This document shows positions 7,177 through 16,143 of a stretch of 64,000 nucleotides of DNA, one piece after another. Below the pieces are notes generated by a model. It saw only the letters and a program-made list of their open reading frames with translations, was not told where the DNA came from and made no database searches. The stretch comes from Gillisia xinjiangensis. GTDB lineage: Bacteria > Bacteroidota > Bacteroidia > Flavobacteriales > Flavobacteriaceae. Numbering within the stretch: position 1 is the first letter of the stretch; each line of letters opens with the position of its first letter. Location: positions 372,001 to 436,000 of the forward strand of contig NZ_JBKAHK010000003.1 in assembly GCF_046298265.1 (NCBI RefSeq). The letters run 5' to 3'. A program made the translations under genes and the position numbers.

Positions 7177-8808
7177 TTAAAAAACCAGCTCCCCGTTCAC
7201 ATAGGTTTGTGAAACTTTAATGTTAGGGATTTCATCTTCCGGAACTGTCATGATATTCTTTTCAAGTATGATAAAGTCGGCGAATTTTCCCGGTTCGATA
7301 CTTCCTTTTTCATCTTCCTCAAAATTGCTGTAAGCCGCCCATATTGTCATTCCTTTTAAGGTTTCCTCGCGTGACAATGCCTGCTCCATTTTGTAACCTC
7401 CTTCAGGATAATTTTCAAGATCTTTTCTGGCAACCGCAGCATAAAAAGTATAAAACGGACTCACCTCTTCTACCGGAAAATCTGTTCCCAGGGCTATGAT
7501 ACCAGCCTGATCCAATAATTTCTTGAAGGCATAAGCTCCTTCGATACGTTTTGCTCCCAATCTGTCTTCCGCCCAATACATATCGCTGGTTGCGTGCGTA
7601 GGCTGAACCGATGGGATTATATTTTTACTGAAATACTTAAACTCTGCTTCATCAACAACCTGAGCATGTTCCACTCTCCACCGTCTGTCTTCTGAAGCAG
7701 ATAAAAGTTCATCATAAGTTTTTAAAACCACGCTGTTTGCAGAATCTCCTATAGCATGTGTATTTAGCTGAAATTTAGAATTCGCAACCCTTTTTGCGGT
7801 TTCCTTAAAATCTTTTATTGGAGAAAGTAAGGCTCCGTAATGCCCGGCTTTATCTGAATATGGTTCTTTTAATGCAGCTCCGCGGGAACCTAATGCGCCA
7901 TCTCCATAAAACTTGACCGAACGCACATTCAAACGTTCTGTTTTAATCGGATCTTTATCCAGATAGAAATCTAAATTTTCGGGGGTATTGCTAATCATTG
8001 CATAAATCCTGATCTTCAGGCTTCCCTCCTTTTGCAAACTATCCATTAACTGGATGGTATTTTTATCTATTCCAGCATCAACTACTGTTGTTAGTCCGAA
8101 ACTAAAACTGATTTTCTGGGCTTCAAGTAAAGCAGTGGTTTGCTCCTCCAAAGAAGGTTCCTCCTGTGCTTTGGCAACCAAATCCATTGGGTTATCGATA
8201 AGGATTCCTGTTAATTCGCCGTTTTTAATTTCAATAGCACCACCATCTGCCGGAGTGTTTACTGTGATACCGGCAAGATCCAGAGCGGCCTGATTGGCCA
8301 AAAGGGCGTGTCCGTCTATACGTGTAATGGCGATAGGAATATCCGGAAAAAGCAGGTCTAAAGTATCTTTATTAGGAAATTCCTTTACTTCCCAGTCATT
8401 CTGATCCCAACCACGTCCTGTTATAAAATCAACATTTCTGGCTTCCTGAAAATCCACAATGCGTTGTACTACTTCCCTAAAGCTTTTGGTTCCTGTTAAA
8501 TCAACTTTTTGCTGTTGTAACCCAAGTCGGTAAAAATGAGCATGCGCATCAATAATCCCGGGAATAATGGTCTTTCCACCTGCATCCAGCTTTTCTTTAA
8601 AATCGTATTTATCCTTTAAATATTCGGCCGTACCTGTTTCCAGAAATTTACCGTCTTTAATCACAAAAGCTTCTGTGGAAGTAAAATCATCATCTACGGT
8701 ATAAACTTCCGCATTGAAAACCAAAAGATCTGCCGCTGGTTTTTTATTGGAATTACAGGCTGAAAATAAGCCAATAAGTAAAAAAGCTCCTAGTATATTT
8801 TTAAACAT
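7177..8808 (-). CDS. Amidohydrolase lipoprotein, YtcJ-like (Amidohydro_3)
   Basis: This 543-residue metal-dependent hydrolase carries a lipoprotein signal (MFKNILGAFLLIGLFSAC). Its metal-binding HAHF motif follows GIIDAH at about residue 87. Other blocks typical of the YtcJ/NfdA group are GRGWDQN, TRIDGHALLAN, KFYGDGALGSRGA, NTHAIGDSANS, WRVEHAQ and LGTDFPVE. The last gives the conserved Asp of the amidohydrolase barrel. The C-terminus re-forms the small beta domain (GSIEPGKFADFI). The substrate is not predictable; family members act on N-formyl or cyclic amide compounds. It is envelope-anchored, and the terminator at 8832-8864 separates it from the PiT-like gene. Confidence 0.87.
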   Translation of the reverse strand: MFKNILGAFLLIGLFSACNSNKKPAADLLVFNAEVYTVDDDFTSTEAFVIKDGKFLETGTAEYLKDKYDFKEKLDAGGKTIIPGIIDAHAHFYRLGLQQQKVDLTGTKSFREVVQRIVDFQEARNVDFITGRGWDQNDWEVKEFPNKDTLDLLFPDIPIAITRIDGHALLANQAALDLAGITVNTPADGGAIEIKNGELTGILIDNPMDLVAKAQEEPSLEEQTTALLEAQKISFSFGLTTVVDAGIDKNTIQLMDSLQKEGSLKIRIYAMISNTPENLDFYLDKDPIKTERLNVRSVKFYGDGALGSRGAALKEPYSDKAGHYGALLSPIKDFKETAKRVANSKFQLNTHAIGDSANSVVLKTYDELLSASEDRRWRVEHAQVVDEAEFKYFSKNIIPSVQPTHATSDMYWAEDRLGAKRIEGAYAFKKLLDQAGIIALGTDFPVEEVSPFYTFYAAVARKDLENYPEGGYKMEQALSREETLKGMTIWAAYSNFEEDEKGSIEPGKFADFIILEKNIMTVPEDEIPNIKVSQTYVNGELVF

Positions 8809-8831
8809 CTTACTATTTTTTTGCTAAAAAT

Positions 8832-8864
8832 AAAAAATGTGCCCCACAACTGGAGCACATTTTT
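8832..8864 (-). terminator. Terminator of the PiT-like gene
   Basis: Arms AAAAATGTGC and GCACATTTTT flank a short loop. The hairpin ends in a T-run on either strand, so it can work both ways. It lies 20 bp past the stop of the minus-strand transporter at 8884 and upstream of the amidohydrolase. Confidence 0.8.
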
Positions 8865-8883
8865 AATATTTAATGAAATCTTT

Positions 8884-10011
8884 CTATAATATCCCTGTAA
8901 CAGCCTCCCAAATGGCGTCCCTAATACTTTTATTCGCTCCGGCTGCAAGCGCAATTGAAACTGCTAAACCTATCATTGCATAGGAGAAATCTTTAAAGAT
9001 CATTCTTCCGGCTTTTTTGCGATGTTTCTTACCTTTTTTATTTCTGGAAAGGCTGATCGCAATTTCCCTACCACCAATAATCCCTAAGAAAACCCAGGTT
9101 GTACTCATAGGAACCGTACTAATAAAGAGTTTATAAATTAGCAAGATCACATAGGTTAAATCTACAAGGGTTGCTGCACGAACATCTGAAATTCGTACTT
9201 TTTCACTAACAACGCTTTGAATCTTATCGCCCCTTAAGTAAAATAACACTCCTAATCCGGCAAAAATTGTTGAGGCAAATATTATAAATTGAAAAATATC
9301 CAATTGTCTTGGTAAAAACACAGCGATATTTGCTCCATCCTGCATCACCCAAACTCCCCACAGTGTTCCGCTTACAATCCACTGAATTACCGGCCAGGCT
9401 TTATGATATTTACGGCTTTTAAAATACTTTTTAATGGTATTATAGGAAAGATACCACACCAGAAAAGACAGGATAAAGGCTAAAATATAACCAGTCCAGG
9501 ATTTCCATACTACTGAAGTTATCCCGGAAGTATCGGCACTAAAAACACTTAAAATAAGAAAGGTTGTTGAAACCGGCATTCTTAACCTGGTCAGTATAAG
9601 CAGAACTAGCGGCGCTATTATCTGAAAAAAACTGAAATTAACAGGATGAGGATAGGGTGTAGTTCCATCGGGTTTGAGAAGCCTTTGATAGGTAACATCC
9701 CCATCATATTGTATATAGCTATAGGTAACAACCAGCACAAACACACCTCCAATAAACAGCCACATGATCCACCACGGACGCGCTTTATTGCTTTCAATAA
9801 AAGTCCCCAGGGACTGGATACTATCATTGGCAACTGTTGCGTAAGCTGCAAATAAGAATCCCAACCACATCGCTGCCTGGGTATTTCCTGTAAATATTCC
9901 AGCCAGTACCAAACCACCTATAACTATTGCCAGGAATGTTTTTTCCTGAACCATAAAATCCAGGACATTGAGATACGGACGTGAGCGGTCACTACGATTA
10001 TATTTTGCCAT
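8884..10011 (-). CDS. PiT-family inorganic phosphate transporter-like protein
   Basis: This 375-residue inner-membrane protein has about ten hydrophobic helices. It carries the two repeated half-signatures of the PHO4/PiT family: ANDSIQSLGT near residue 62 and MPVSTTFLILS near residue 144, the second echoed at MSTTWVFLGIIGGREIA near residue 300. A lysine/arginine-rich cytoplasmic loop (NKKGKKHRKKAGR) lies before the last helices. It is shorter than E. coli PitA. Transport of phosphate, probably coupled to H+ or Na+, is inferred from the family; sulfate is an alternative. It is a single gene with promoter and terminator. Confidence 0.8.
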   Translation of the reverse strand: MAKYNRSDRSRPYLNVLDFMVQEKTFLAIVIGGLVLAGIFTGNTQAAMWLGFLFAAYATVANDSIQSLGTFIESNKARPWWIMWLFIGGVFVLVVTYSYIQYDGDVTYQRLLKPDGTTPYPHPVNFSFFQIIAPLVLLILTRLRMPVSTTFLILSVFSADTSGITSVVWKSWTGYILAFILSFLVWYLSYNTIKKYFKSRKYHKAWPVIQWIVSGTLWGVWVMQDGANIAVFLPRQLDIFQFIIFASTIFAGLGVLFYLRGDKIQSVVSEKVRISDVRAATLVDLTYVILLIYKLFISTVPMSTTWVFLGIIGGREIAISLSRNKKGKKHRKKAGRMIFKDFSYAMIGLAVSIALAAGANKSIRDAIWEAVTGIL

Positions 10012-10032
10012 CTAGAAAGCTTAAATTGGTTT

Positions 10033-10040
10033 CAAAATTA
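10033..10040 (-). promoter_or_regulatory. -7 box for the PiT-like gene
   Basis: TAATTTTG on the minus strand, about 22 nt before the ATG at 10011, fits TAnnTTTG. No convincing TTG -33 was seen. The rest of the 10041-10296 gap contains only a doubtful short frame (10078-10314) that looks non-coding. Confidence 0.45.
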
Positions 10041-10296
10041 TAATGAAAAATTTAAGCAGCAATATTAAGTTAATTAAATGATTCCTAAAAATAGATCCTT
10101 CCTAACTTTCAGTATTGCAAAGAACACAGTTCTTTTTCATAGAAGGAACATTTTTAGTCTATTAGTTTACAGGACCTTATCTCAGGAAAAACTCAAGAGA
10201 AATTTCAAAGCAAGAAATATCTTAATTTTGCAGAAAACTTACTGGAACGCGACGGGTAAACATCTGGAATTTAAAATCACTGGTGGGATTAAAAGC

Positions 10297-10326
10297 AGAA
10301 GGCTGTCTTATTAAGAACAGCCTTCT
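10297..10326 (-). terminator. Terminator of the TPR/barrel operon
   Basis: Perfect 10-bp arms AGAAGGCTGT/ACAGCCTTCT enclose a 10-nt loop and are followed on the minus strand by GCTTTTAAT and on the plus strand by ACTTTTAAA. It lies 22 bp past the stop of the barrel gene. Confidence 0.75.
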
Positions 10327-10348
10327 ACTTTAAAAATGAAAAAAATGC

Positions 10349-12076
10349 TTAAAAATCGAATTTATAGGTTGCACCTGCCATTACCTGAATTCCCTGCACG
10401 GGAAAATTTGACCAGCGCTGATAACTCTCTCCCAATAAATTATTACCCCGGGCAAAGATTGAAAGTTGTTCATTGAACCTATAACCCAAATTAGCATTAA
10501 GATCTACAAAACTGTCTAAGGTTATTGTTTGTGAACTTAGGCCATCAAGACCCGTTAAAAACGGTCTCCTATCCTTACGTTCTCCGGTGAAAAACAAATT
10601 AGCACCGGCAAACCATTTTTCAGTGATCTGATAATCTGCAAGAATGGAAGCTTTAAAGTTTGGCAAATTCCAGGCTTCTTCTTCAAATTGTGAACTATAA
10701 CTAAAAACAGTTGCATTTAATCCCAATCTAAAATTCCGTTTAACATCTACATTGATCTCCCCAAAAAATGAAGCTGTTTTAACATCATCATAAACAACAC
10801 CGAAGGAATTTCCATAGCTATAATCCTCAGGATTTAGATCACTGGTTAAATTGTTTTGATAAAGCGCTTTATTGATTTCAGACATATAACTTCCTCTAAA
10901 ATTATAGGCCATACTGTTGGTAAGCTTTCCCTTGGCCCCAAGATATGCATCAAATGGTTTATCTGTTGGAAGCATTTCCAAAGTAGGAGAAACATAAGGG
11001 TTTTCCTGGGCGAAGTTATAGTAGGTATTCTGTGTTAACCCACCTTCCAAACCGGTATACGGTATAAAATAATCTCCGGCCAACCTGTAACTGGCACTTA
11101 CTTGTGGATAGATATAAAAGTTATTGTCAGAGTTTTCTGCATCCAGCCCATATACAAAGGAAGCTCCAAGATTTAATGTAAGATCATCTCTTAAGATCAC
11201 TAAACTGGGTGTGATCCCAAAATTCATCTGGGTATAATTTATTTCTTCCGAAGCATTAAAGCTTCTGTTGAATTGTCCATTAAGGACATCTGCATAAATT
11301 TCTGTGTTGATGAGTTCATCTGCAATATTGACCTCAAAATTAGCGTCTGCCTTAAAGTTATGTTCCATTGAATTATAGGAATCTCCAAAATAACGGTAGT
11401 TGGCCTTTGCTTTTTCCAAAAATGAATCATAAAGTTCGAGCTCTCCTCCCACCAATGCCGAATAATAGTTTTGGGTAGGTTCTATGCTATTCAAAAATTC
11501 ATTGGAATAATTCATTCCTTCAGGAAGCCCATACCAATTGAATAACTGATGTTGCAATCCGAGTTCTGTCTTCCAGGAGCTTTTTCGGTTTCTGGAATTA
11601 TAATTCAAATTCAGTTCTGTATTATAGAAACTATCATCCAGCTTCACTTCCTCTATTCCACCCTGAGATGAATTGTGAGTAAGGAAAATTCCGAAGTTAT
11701 CACTTCTGTTCACTTCAAGATTGCTGTAAAATTCTGCAAGGATATTGGAATAGGTTCCAAAGCCCAAAGTCACATAATTATTGAAAAGTTTCACTCTCTT
11801 TTCGCGCTCTACCTTTGTTGCCTGCCCTTTGGAAGGTGTAAAAGTGGAAGCTACCGGAACCGAGAAGATACTGTATTTAACAGGTTTTTTCTCCAGACTT
11901 ACAGAATCGCCTAATTTTGGGGTTTCTTTTATTTTGAACGCATCACTTACCGAAGGGGTGTAAGGTTTTACCACGATCACCGTTTCGCTGCCCAAAGGTT
12001 TATCCTGGGCAAACACCGCTGATGTAAGTAAAAATGAAATTAAAAACAGACTTCTTTTGTATGAAAGAATTTGCAT
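10349..12076 (-). CDS. Outer-membrane beta-barrel protein (TonB-receptor-like barrel)
   Basis: The 575-residue protein has a signal peptide (cleavage near VFAQ|D) followed by a proline-rich linker (VVKPYTPSVSD) and a long run of alternating aromatic strands ending in YKFDF, the C-terminal pattern recognised by the BAM complex. It resembles the barrel half of TonB-dependent receptors but has no visible plug domain or TonB box, so active transport is uncertain. It begins 32 bp after the large TPR gene and shares its terminator, so the two are probably one operon and may work together in the envelope. Ligand unknown. Confidence 0.78.
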   Translation of the reverse strand: MQILSYKRSLFLISFLLTSAVFAQDKPLGSETVIVVKPYTPSVSDAFKIKETPKLGDSVSLEKKPVKYSIFSVPVASTFTPSKGQATKVEREKRVKLFNNYVTLGFGTYSNILAEFYSNLEVNRSDNFGIFLTHNSSQGGIEEVKLDDSFYNTELNLNYNSRNRKSSWKTELGLQHQLFNWYGLPEGMNYSNEFLNSIEPTQNYYSALVGGELELYDSFLEKAKANYRYFGDSYNSMEHNFKADANFEVNIADELINTEIYADVLNGQFNRSFNASEEINYTQMNFGITPSLVILRDDLTLNLGASFVYGLDAENSDNNFYIYPQVSASYRLAGDYFIPYTGLEGGLTQNTYYNFAQENPYVSPTLEMLPTDKPFDAYLGAKGKLTNSMAYNFRGSYMSEINKALYQNNLTSDLNPEDYSYGNSFGVVYDDVKTASFFGEINVDVKRNFRLGLNATVFSYSSQFEEEAWNLPNFKASILADYQITEKWFAGANLFFTGERKDRRPFLTGLDGLSSQTITLDSFVDLNANLGYRFNEQLSIFARGNNLLGESYQRWSNFPVQGIQVMAGATYKFDF

Positions 12077-12108
12077 ATAGATGTTCTTAAAAATTGGTTT
12101 GAAAAATA

Positions 12109-15100
12109 TTAGTTTTTGGTCTCTACGGAAGCATTAGTTTTAGCTTCCATGGCTTTGATCTTGTTCAATTCGGTTTTAGCTTCCTGAACTACATCGGGGA
12201 ATTCCGTAAAATTCTTGATCACATTATCCAGAATATAGGTTGCCTGATAAGCATCTTTTAAAGCGTAGAAATTCTTGGCCATTAGAACAAGGCCTTTTGC
12301 TCCGTAAAATTTATATCCGGAATAATCCTTCGCCAGTTTTTGAACAGACTCATTGGAAGCTTTAAAGTTGCCGGCCTTATTTTTAAAATACGCATCATAA
12401 TAAAGCGCCTCTGCAGCCATTTCTCCGGTGGCAATTTTTAATACTTCGGCATAGGCAGTTTTAGCACGGCTTTCATTTCCGGTTTCAAATGCAGAGCGGG
12501 CGATGATGATTTGGGCATCGCTTCGTACGTTGTTTTCAATGCTTTTATCGGCTAAAACTTTTTCAGCATAGGTCACAGATTGGTTATAATCTTTCAGCTC
12601 ATAATAAGACTTCATCAAATTAGACTGTGCGTAAATAACATTTTGTGCAAAATCTGCTTCATTTTCCAATCTTTTCAGCAATGGAATGGCATCTTTATAA
12701 TTTCTTTTTTCAAGATAAATTTGAGATAATCTTGCTAGTGCCTGTTCTGAAAATTCATTTCTGGGTTTCTCCACCACAAATCTGTAGTTACTAACGGCCT
12801 TATCTTTTTGGTCTTCCCTAAAATAGATCTGTCCCAAATAGAAATTGCTTTTTAGCGCATTTAATCCTTTAGGAAAACTCTTAAGATATTTTTCAAATCC
12901 GGTTTTAGCTGCAGCTGTATTGTTGTTTAAATATTGTTTTTCTGCAGCTTCAAAAGAAGTATTGTCAAGATCGGCATCGGTAACCTCTACGAAATCCACA
13001 TTTTTAACCCAGGCAGCATACTCATCTGTTCTTCCCATATCTATATAAACCAGCCTTGCGGTAGAAACAGCCTGCATAGATTCGGGAGAATTAGGAAAAT
13101 CGGCAACTACTTTTTTAAATCGTTCCAAAGCTTTGTCAGATTGGTTCGCATTGTAATGTACCAAACCTTGTTTAAGCATGGCTGCAGGAACGAAAGCGCT
13201 TCCGGGTACATCGCGTATCAACCTGTTATAGGTTTCCAGGGCCTTGGTGGTATTTTCCATGGCCAGGTAGGTATTCCCAAGTTCATATAAGGCATCATCA
13301 CGATAGGAGGAGCGCGGATATTTGTTGATAAATCCGCTCAGGTCCTGAATTTTGCTGTCATTTCTGTCTACAAAACCATAACTGATGGCCTTTTGGTACG
13401 CGGCATAATCGGTATTTCCAAGATTCATTTGAATAGCCTTATCATAGGCTTCCATAGCTGGCCAATATTTACTGGTCACAAAATAAGTATCTCCCAGTCG
13501 CGTGTAAGCATCATTCCTTCTGGCTTTATCCTTATCTGCATTTCCGGCAAATCGGTTAAAATATTCGATGGCCCTGTCATATTCTTTTTGCTTGAAATAA
13601 GAATATGCAATATTGTAATCCAGGTTTTCCATTTCTGACGTTCCCCGGGCAGCACTCATTCCTGCAAATTCCCTGTATCCTATTAAAGCCTCTTTCATCC
13701 GGTTTACATTGAAATCGCTTTCAGCTTTCCAGAATGTTGCTTTTGCGGTGATCACGGGATCCCGGCGTTCGGTTAGGGATTTATCAAAATTTTTGCTTGC
13801 TTCTGCGTATTTCCCTTCGGTGTAAAGCTCAAGACCATAATAATAAGCCACTTTTTGATAAGCCACCTTATCGCTGAAATTCCTGTTATTTTCCAACAGG
13901 TTCATAGCTTCCTCGTAATTTTTAGAAGTGATAAAAGAATCTATCAGCAAGGTTTCCATCTCATCCCTGACAGGAGATTGCGGATATTTTTCAAGATATG
14001 AAAGCAAAACACGGGACGGACTGGTATAACTGTTCCCAATTTCATAACTAAGTTTGGCATAATTCAAAAACGCATCCTCCTGGATCTTGGCATCAAAATC
14101 CATTTCACTTGCATTTTTAAACGCGTTTAAAGCCTGTTGTTTCTGGTCTAAATTAAGATAGGACTGCGCTAAATGATAATAGGCATTTTGGGCAATTGCA
14201 TTGTTCCCGTCTATTATTTTATTGAATTCAGAAATAGCACTTTGGAAGTCCCCTTGTTTGTAATAGGCATATCCCAATTGATAATAATCTGTATTGGTCC
14301 ATTTTCCACGAAGCCCTTTATATTCCTTTAAATAAGGAATCGCATTTTCATATTGCTCTAAATTGAAATAACTCTCCCCTATTATTTTATTAAGCTGGGA
14401 TATCTCATTTCTGTTGGCCTTCGGAAGTTGTTCCAGGCCTAACTGAATCGCTTTTTCAAAATTTCCGAGCTTAAAATTCATATCGCTCTGGAAATAGGAA
14501 AGATTTTCAGAATAGCGGTCATTTCCTTTTACTTCTTCAAATAACACGTTGGCTTCCTCATAATCGTCACCTTCATAGGCCATGTATCCAAGATAATATT
14601 TTGCCTGCGCACCATATTCCCTGGAATCCCTAACCCTGTTAAAATAGGTTTGAGCTTCCTCAAATTGTTTGGATGTAAAATAGGCATACCCGTTATTGAA
14701 GTAAAAACGTTCGCGCTCAGCACGGCTCATCGCTTTTTCATCAACCCGGTCATACCATTGTCTGGCCCGGGAATATTTTCCGGTTTGGAAATAATAATCG
14801 GCTACATCTACAAAAGCTGAATTTCTTTTGGTACTGGTAGGATAGCGCTCTACAAAATTCTGCATCAGGTCATCTGCTCCGGGTTGACCCAATCTAACCG
14901 CAGCATTTGCGATGTAATACGCGCAATCTGATTCGATTTTCTCATCATTGGTCTCATCTTTCACATCACCAAAAAGAGTTTGTGCAGCCAGATATTGCTG
15001 ATTGTTGTAGAGCTCCAGCGCACGGTTAAATTTAACCAGACTGTTGGTGTAAATTGCCGATTGTTGGGCAAAAAGAGACGTTATAGCAAGAAAAAAAACA

Positions 15101-15129
15101 ACAAATAGTGGGGCTTTATTCTGTGTCAT
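12109..15129 (-). CDS. Large secreted/periplasmic tetratricopeptide-repeat protein
   Basis: The protein has about 1006 residues: a signal peptide (LFVVFFLAITSLFAQQ) followed by some 25 TPR-like helix pairs from about residue 35 to 980 (examples AIPYLKEYK, YYQLGYAYYKQGDFQSAISEF, ALYELGNTYLAMENTTKALETY). Such scaffolds hold protein complexes in the periplasm. An ATG at 15156 is in frame, but it lies within the -7 box TATCTTTG at 15161-15154, so RNA would begin downstream of it and 15129 is the real start. It heads an operon with the outer-membrane barrel. Function beyond protein binding is unknown. Confidence 0.85.
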   Translation of the reverse strand: MTQNKAPLFVVFFLAITSLFAQQSAIYTNSLVKFNRALELYNNQQYLAAQTLFGDVKDETNDEKIESDCAYYIANAAVRLGQPGADDLMQNFVERYPTSTKRNSAFVDVADYYFQTGKYSRARQWYDRVDEKAMSRAERERFYFNNGYAYFTSKQFEEAQTYFNRVRDSREYGAQAKYYLGYMAYEGDDYEEANVLFEEVKGNDRYSENLSYFQSDMNFKLGNFEKAIQLGLEQLPKANRNEISQLNKIIGESYFNLEQYENAIPYLKEYKGLRGKWTNTDYYQLGYAYYKQGDFQSAISEFNKIIDGNNAIAQNAYYHLAQSYLNLDQKQQALNAFKNASEMDFDAKIQEDAFLNYAKLSYEIGNSYTSPSRVLLSYLEKYPQSPVRDEMETLLIDSFITSKNYEEAMNLLENNRNFSDKVAYQKVAYYYGLELYTEGKYAEASKNFDKSLTERRDPVITAKATFWKAESDFNVNRMKEALIGYREFAGMSAARGTSEMENLDYNIAYSYFKQKEYDRAIEYFNRFAGNADKDKARRNDAYTRLGDTYFVTSKYWPAMEAYDKAIQMNLGNTDYAAYQKAISYGFVDRNDSKIQDLSGFINKYPRSSYRDDALYELGNTYLAMENTTKALETYNRLIRDVPGSAFVPAAMLKQGLVHYNANQSDKALERFKKVVADFPNSPESMQAVSTARLVYIDMGRTDEYAAWVKNVDFVEVTDADLDNTSFEAAEKQYLNNNTAAAKTGFEKYLKSFPKGLNALKSNFYLGQIYFREDQKDKAVSNYRFVVEKPRNEFSEQALARLSQIYLEKRNYKDAIPLLKRLENEADFAQNVIYAQSNLMKSYYELKDYNQSVTYAEKVLADKSIENNVRSDAQIIIARSAFETGNESRAKTAYAEVLKIATGEMAAEALYYDAYFKNKAGNFKASNESVQKLAKDYSGYKFYGAKGLVLMAKNFYALKDAYQATYILDNVIKNFTEFPDVVQEAKTELNKIKAMEAKTNASVETKN

Positions 15130-15153
15130 TAAATAATTTTTAGGTTGATCAAT

Positions 15154-15161
15154 CAAAGATA
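15154..15161 (-). promoter_or_regulatory. -7 box for the TPR/barrel operon
   Basis: TATCTTTG on the minus strand. The predicted RNA start near 15148 gives a leader of about 19 nt before the ATG at 15129, and this excludes the more distal ATG at 15156. Confidence 0.6.
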
Positions 15162-15293
15162 CTTAAACACTCATTTCATAACGCAAATTCAACGTGATAA
15201 TTATGTTAATGTAGAAAAAAGTAGCAACGCACTTTATGAAAACTGTATATTTACCCATAATTTTATCCTTTTAAAACCGAAACCCCACACCCT

Positions 15294-15977
15294 ATGTCTG
15301 AAATTGTTCTGGAATTAAAAAATGCTGCGATCTACCAGCGGGAAAGCCTTATTTTATCTGAAGTTGATGTCACCATCTACAAAGGAGATTTTGTTTATTT
15401 AATAGGAAAGACCGGAACCGGAAAAAGTAGTTTTATGAAAACCCTTTACGGGGATCTTCCCTTAACCGAAGGCGAAGGAACTATTGTAGATTACAATTTG
15501 CGGACCTTGAAAGAGAAAGATATTCCATTCCTGCGAAGGAAACTTGGAGTGGTTTTTCAGGATTTCAAACTTTTAAACGACCGGAATGTTCGTGAGAATC
15601 TAGCCTTTGTATTAAAGGCAACGGGATGGAAGGAAAAGCAATCTATAGATAAACGCATAGATGATGTCCTGGACAAAGTGGGGATGAAAACCAAAGGCTT
15701 CAAATTCCCCTATCAGCTTTCGGGTGGAGAACAGCAAAGAATTGCAATTGCCAGGGCGTTGCTGAACGATCCCGAATTGATCCTTGCCGATGAACCTACG
15801 GGAAATCTCGATCCACAAACTTCTGTAGAGGTCATGGAAGTACTTCAGGAAATAAGCAAAAACGGAAATACAATTTTAATGGCTACGCATGATTATGCAT
15901 TGTTACTGAAATATCCTTCCAAAACATTAAAATGTGACGGTGAGCGGGTTTTTGAAGTAGTGCAGAAATCGCTATAA
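15294..15977 (+). CDS. ftsE: Cell division ATP-binding protein FtsE
   Basis: This 227-residue ABC ATPase has Walker A GKTGTGKSS (about residues 38-46), a Q-loop in VVFQDFKLL, the signature LSGGEQQRIAIARAL, Walker B LILADEPTGNLDP and an H-loop in MATHDYALL. FtsE works with the membrane protein FtsX at the septum to control peptidoglycan hydrolysis. No ftsX gene is next to it here, as is usual in flavobacteria. It is transcribed away from the TPR operon and ends at a bidirectional terminator. Confidence 0.9.
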   Translation: MSEIVLELKNAAIYQRESLILSEVDVTIYKGDFVYLIGKTGTGKSSFMKTLYGDLPLTEGEGTIVDYNLRTLKEKDIPFLRRKLGVVFQDFKLLNDRNVRENLAFVLKATGWKEKQSIDKRIDDVLDKVGMKTKGFKFPYQLSGGEQQRIAIARALLNDPELILADEPTGNLDPQTSVEVMEVLQEISKNGNTILMATHDYALLLKYPSKTLKCDGERVFEVVQKSL

Positions 15978-16092
15978 GTCCTTTCTTTCTTTTCAGGATA
16001 ACTATTTGAAGAAGCCCAGAGAATTTTAGAATCCCGGGCAATTTTTATCTTTCACCGGTAAAACAACATTGAAAATAACATTCTATAAAACA

Positions 16093-16124
16093 AAAAATCC
16101 CGGAACTTAAAGTCCGGGATTTTT
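16093..16124. terminator. Bidirectional terminator between ftsE and typA
   Basis: Perfect 12-bp arms AAAAATCCCGGA/TCCGGGATTTTT close an 8-nt loop. The two genes converge here, and the A- and T-runs serve both strands. Confidence 0.9.
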
Positions 16125-16143
16125 ATATAAATGCTTTTAAGTA

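Noticed and set aside
7035..7220. Short plus-strand reading frame
   Set aside because: It consists of intergenic repeat sequence and the antisense of the amidohydrolase end.
10078..10314. Possible 78-residue gene
   Set aside because: No family resemblance or signal features, and its end runs into the terminator hairpin at 10297-10326.
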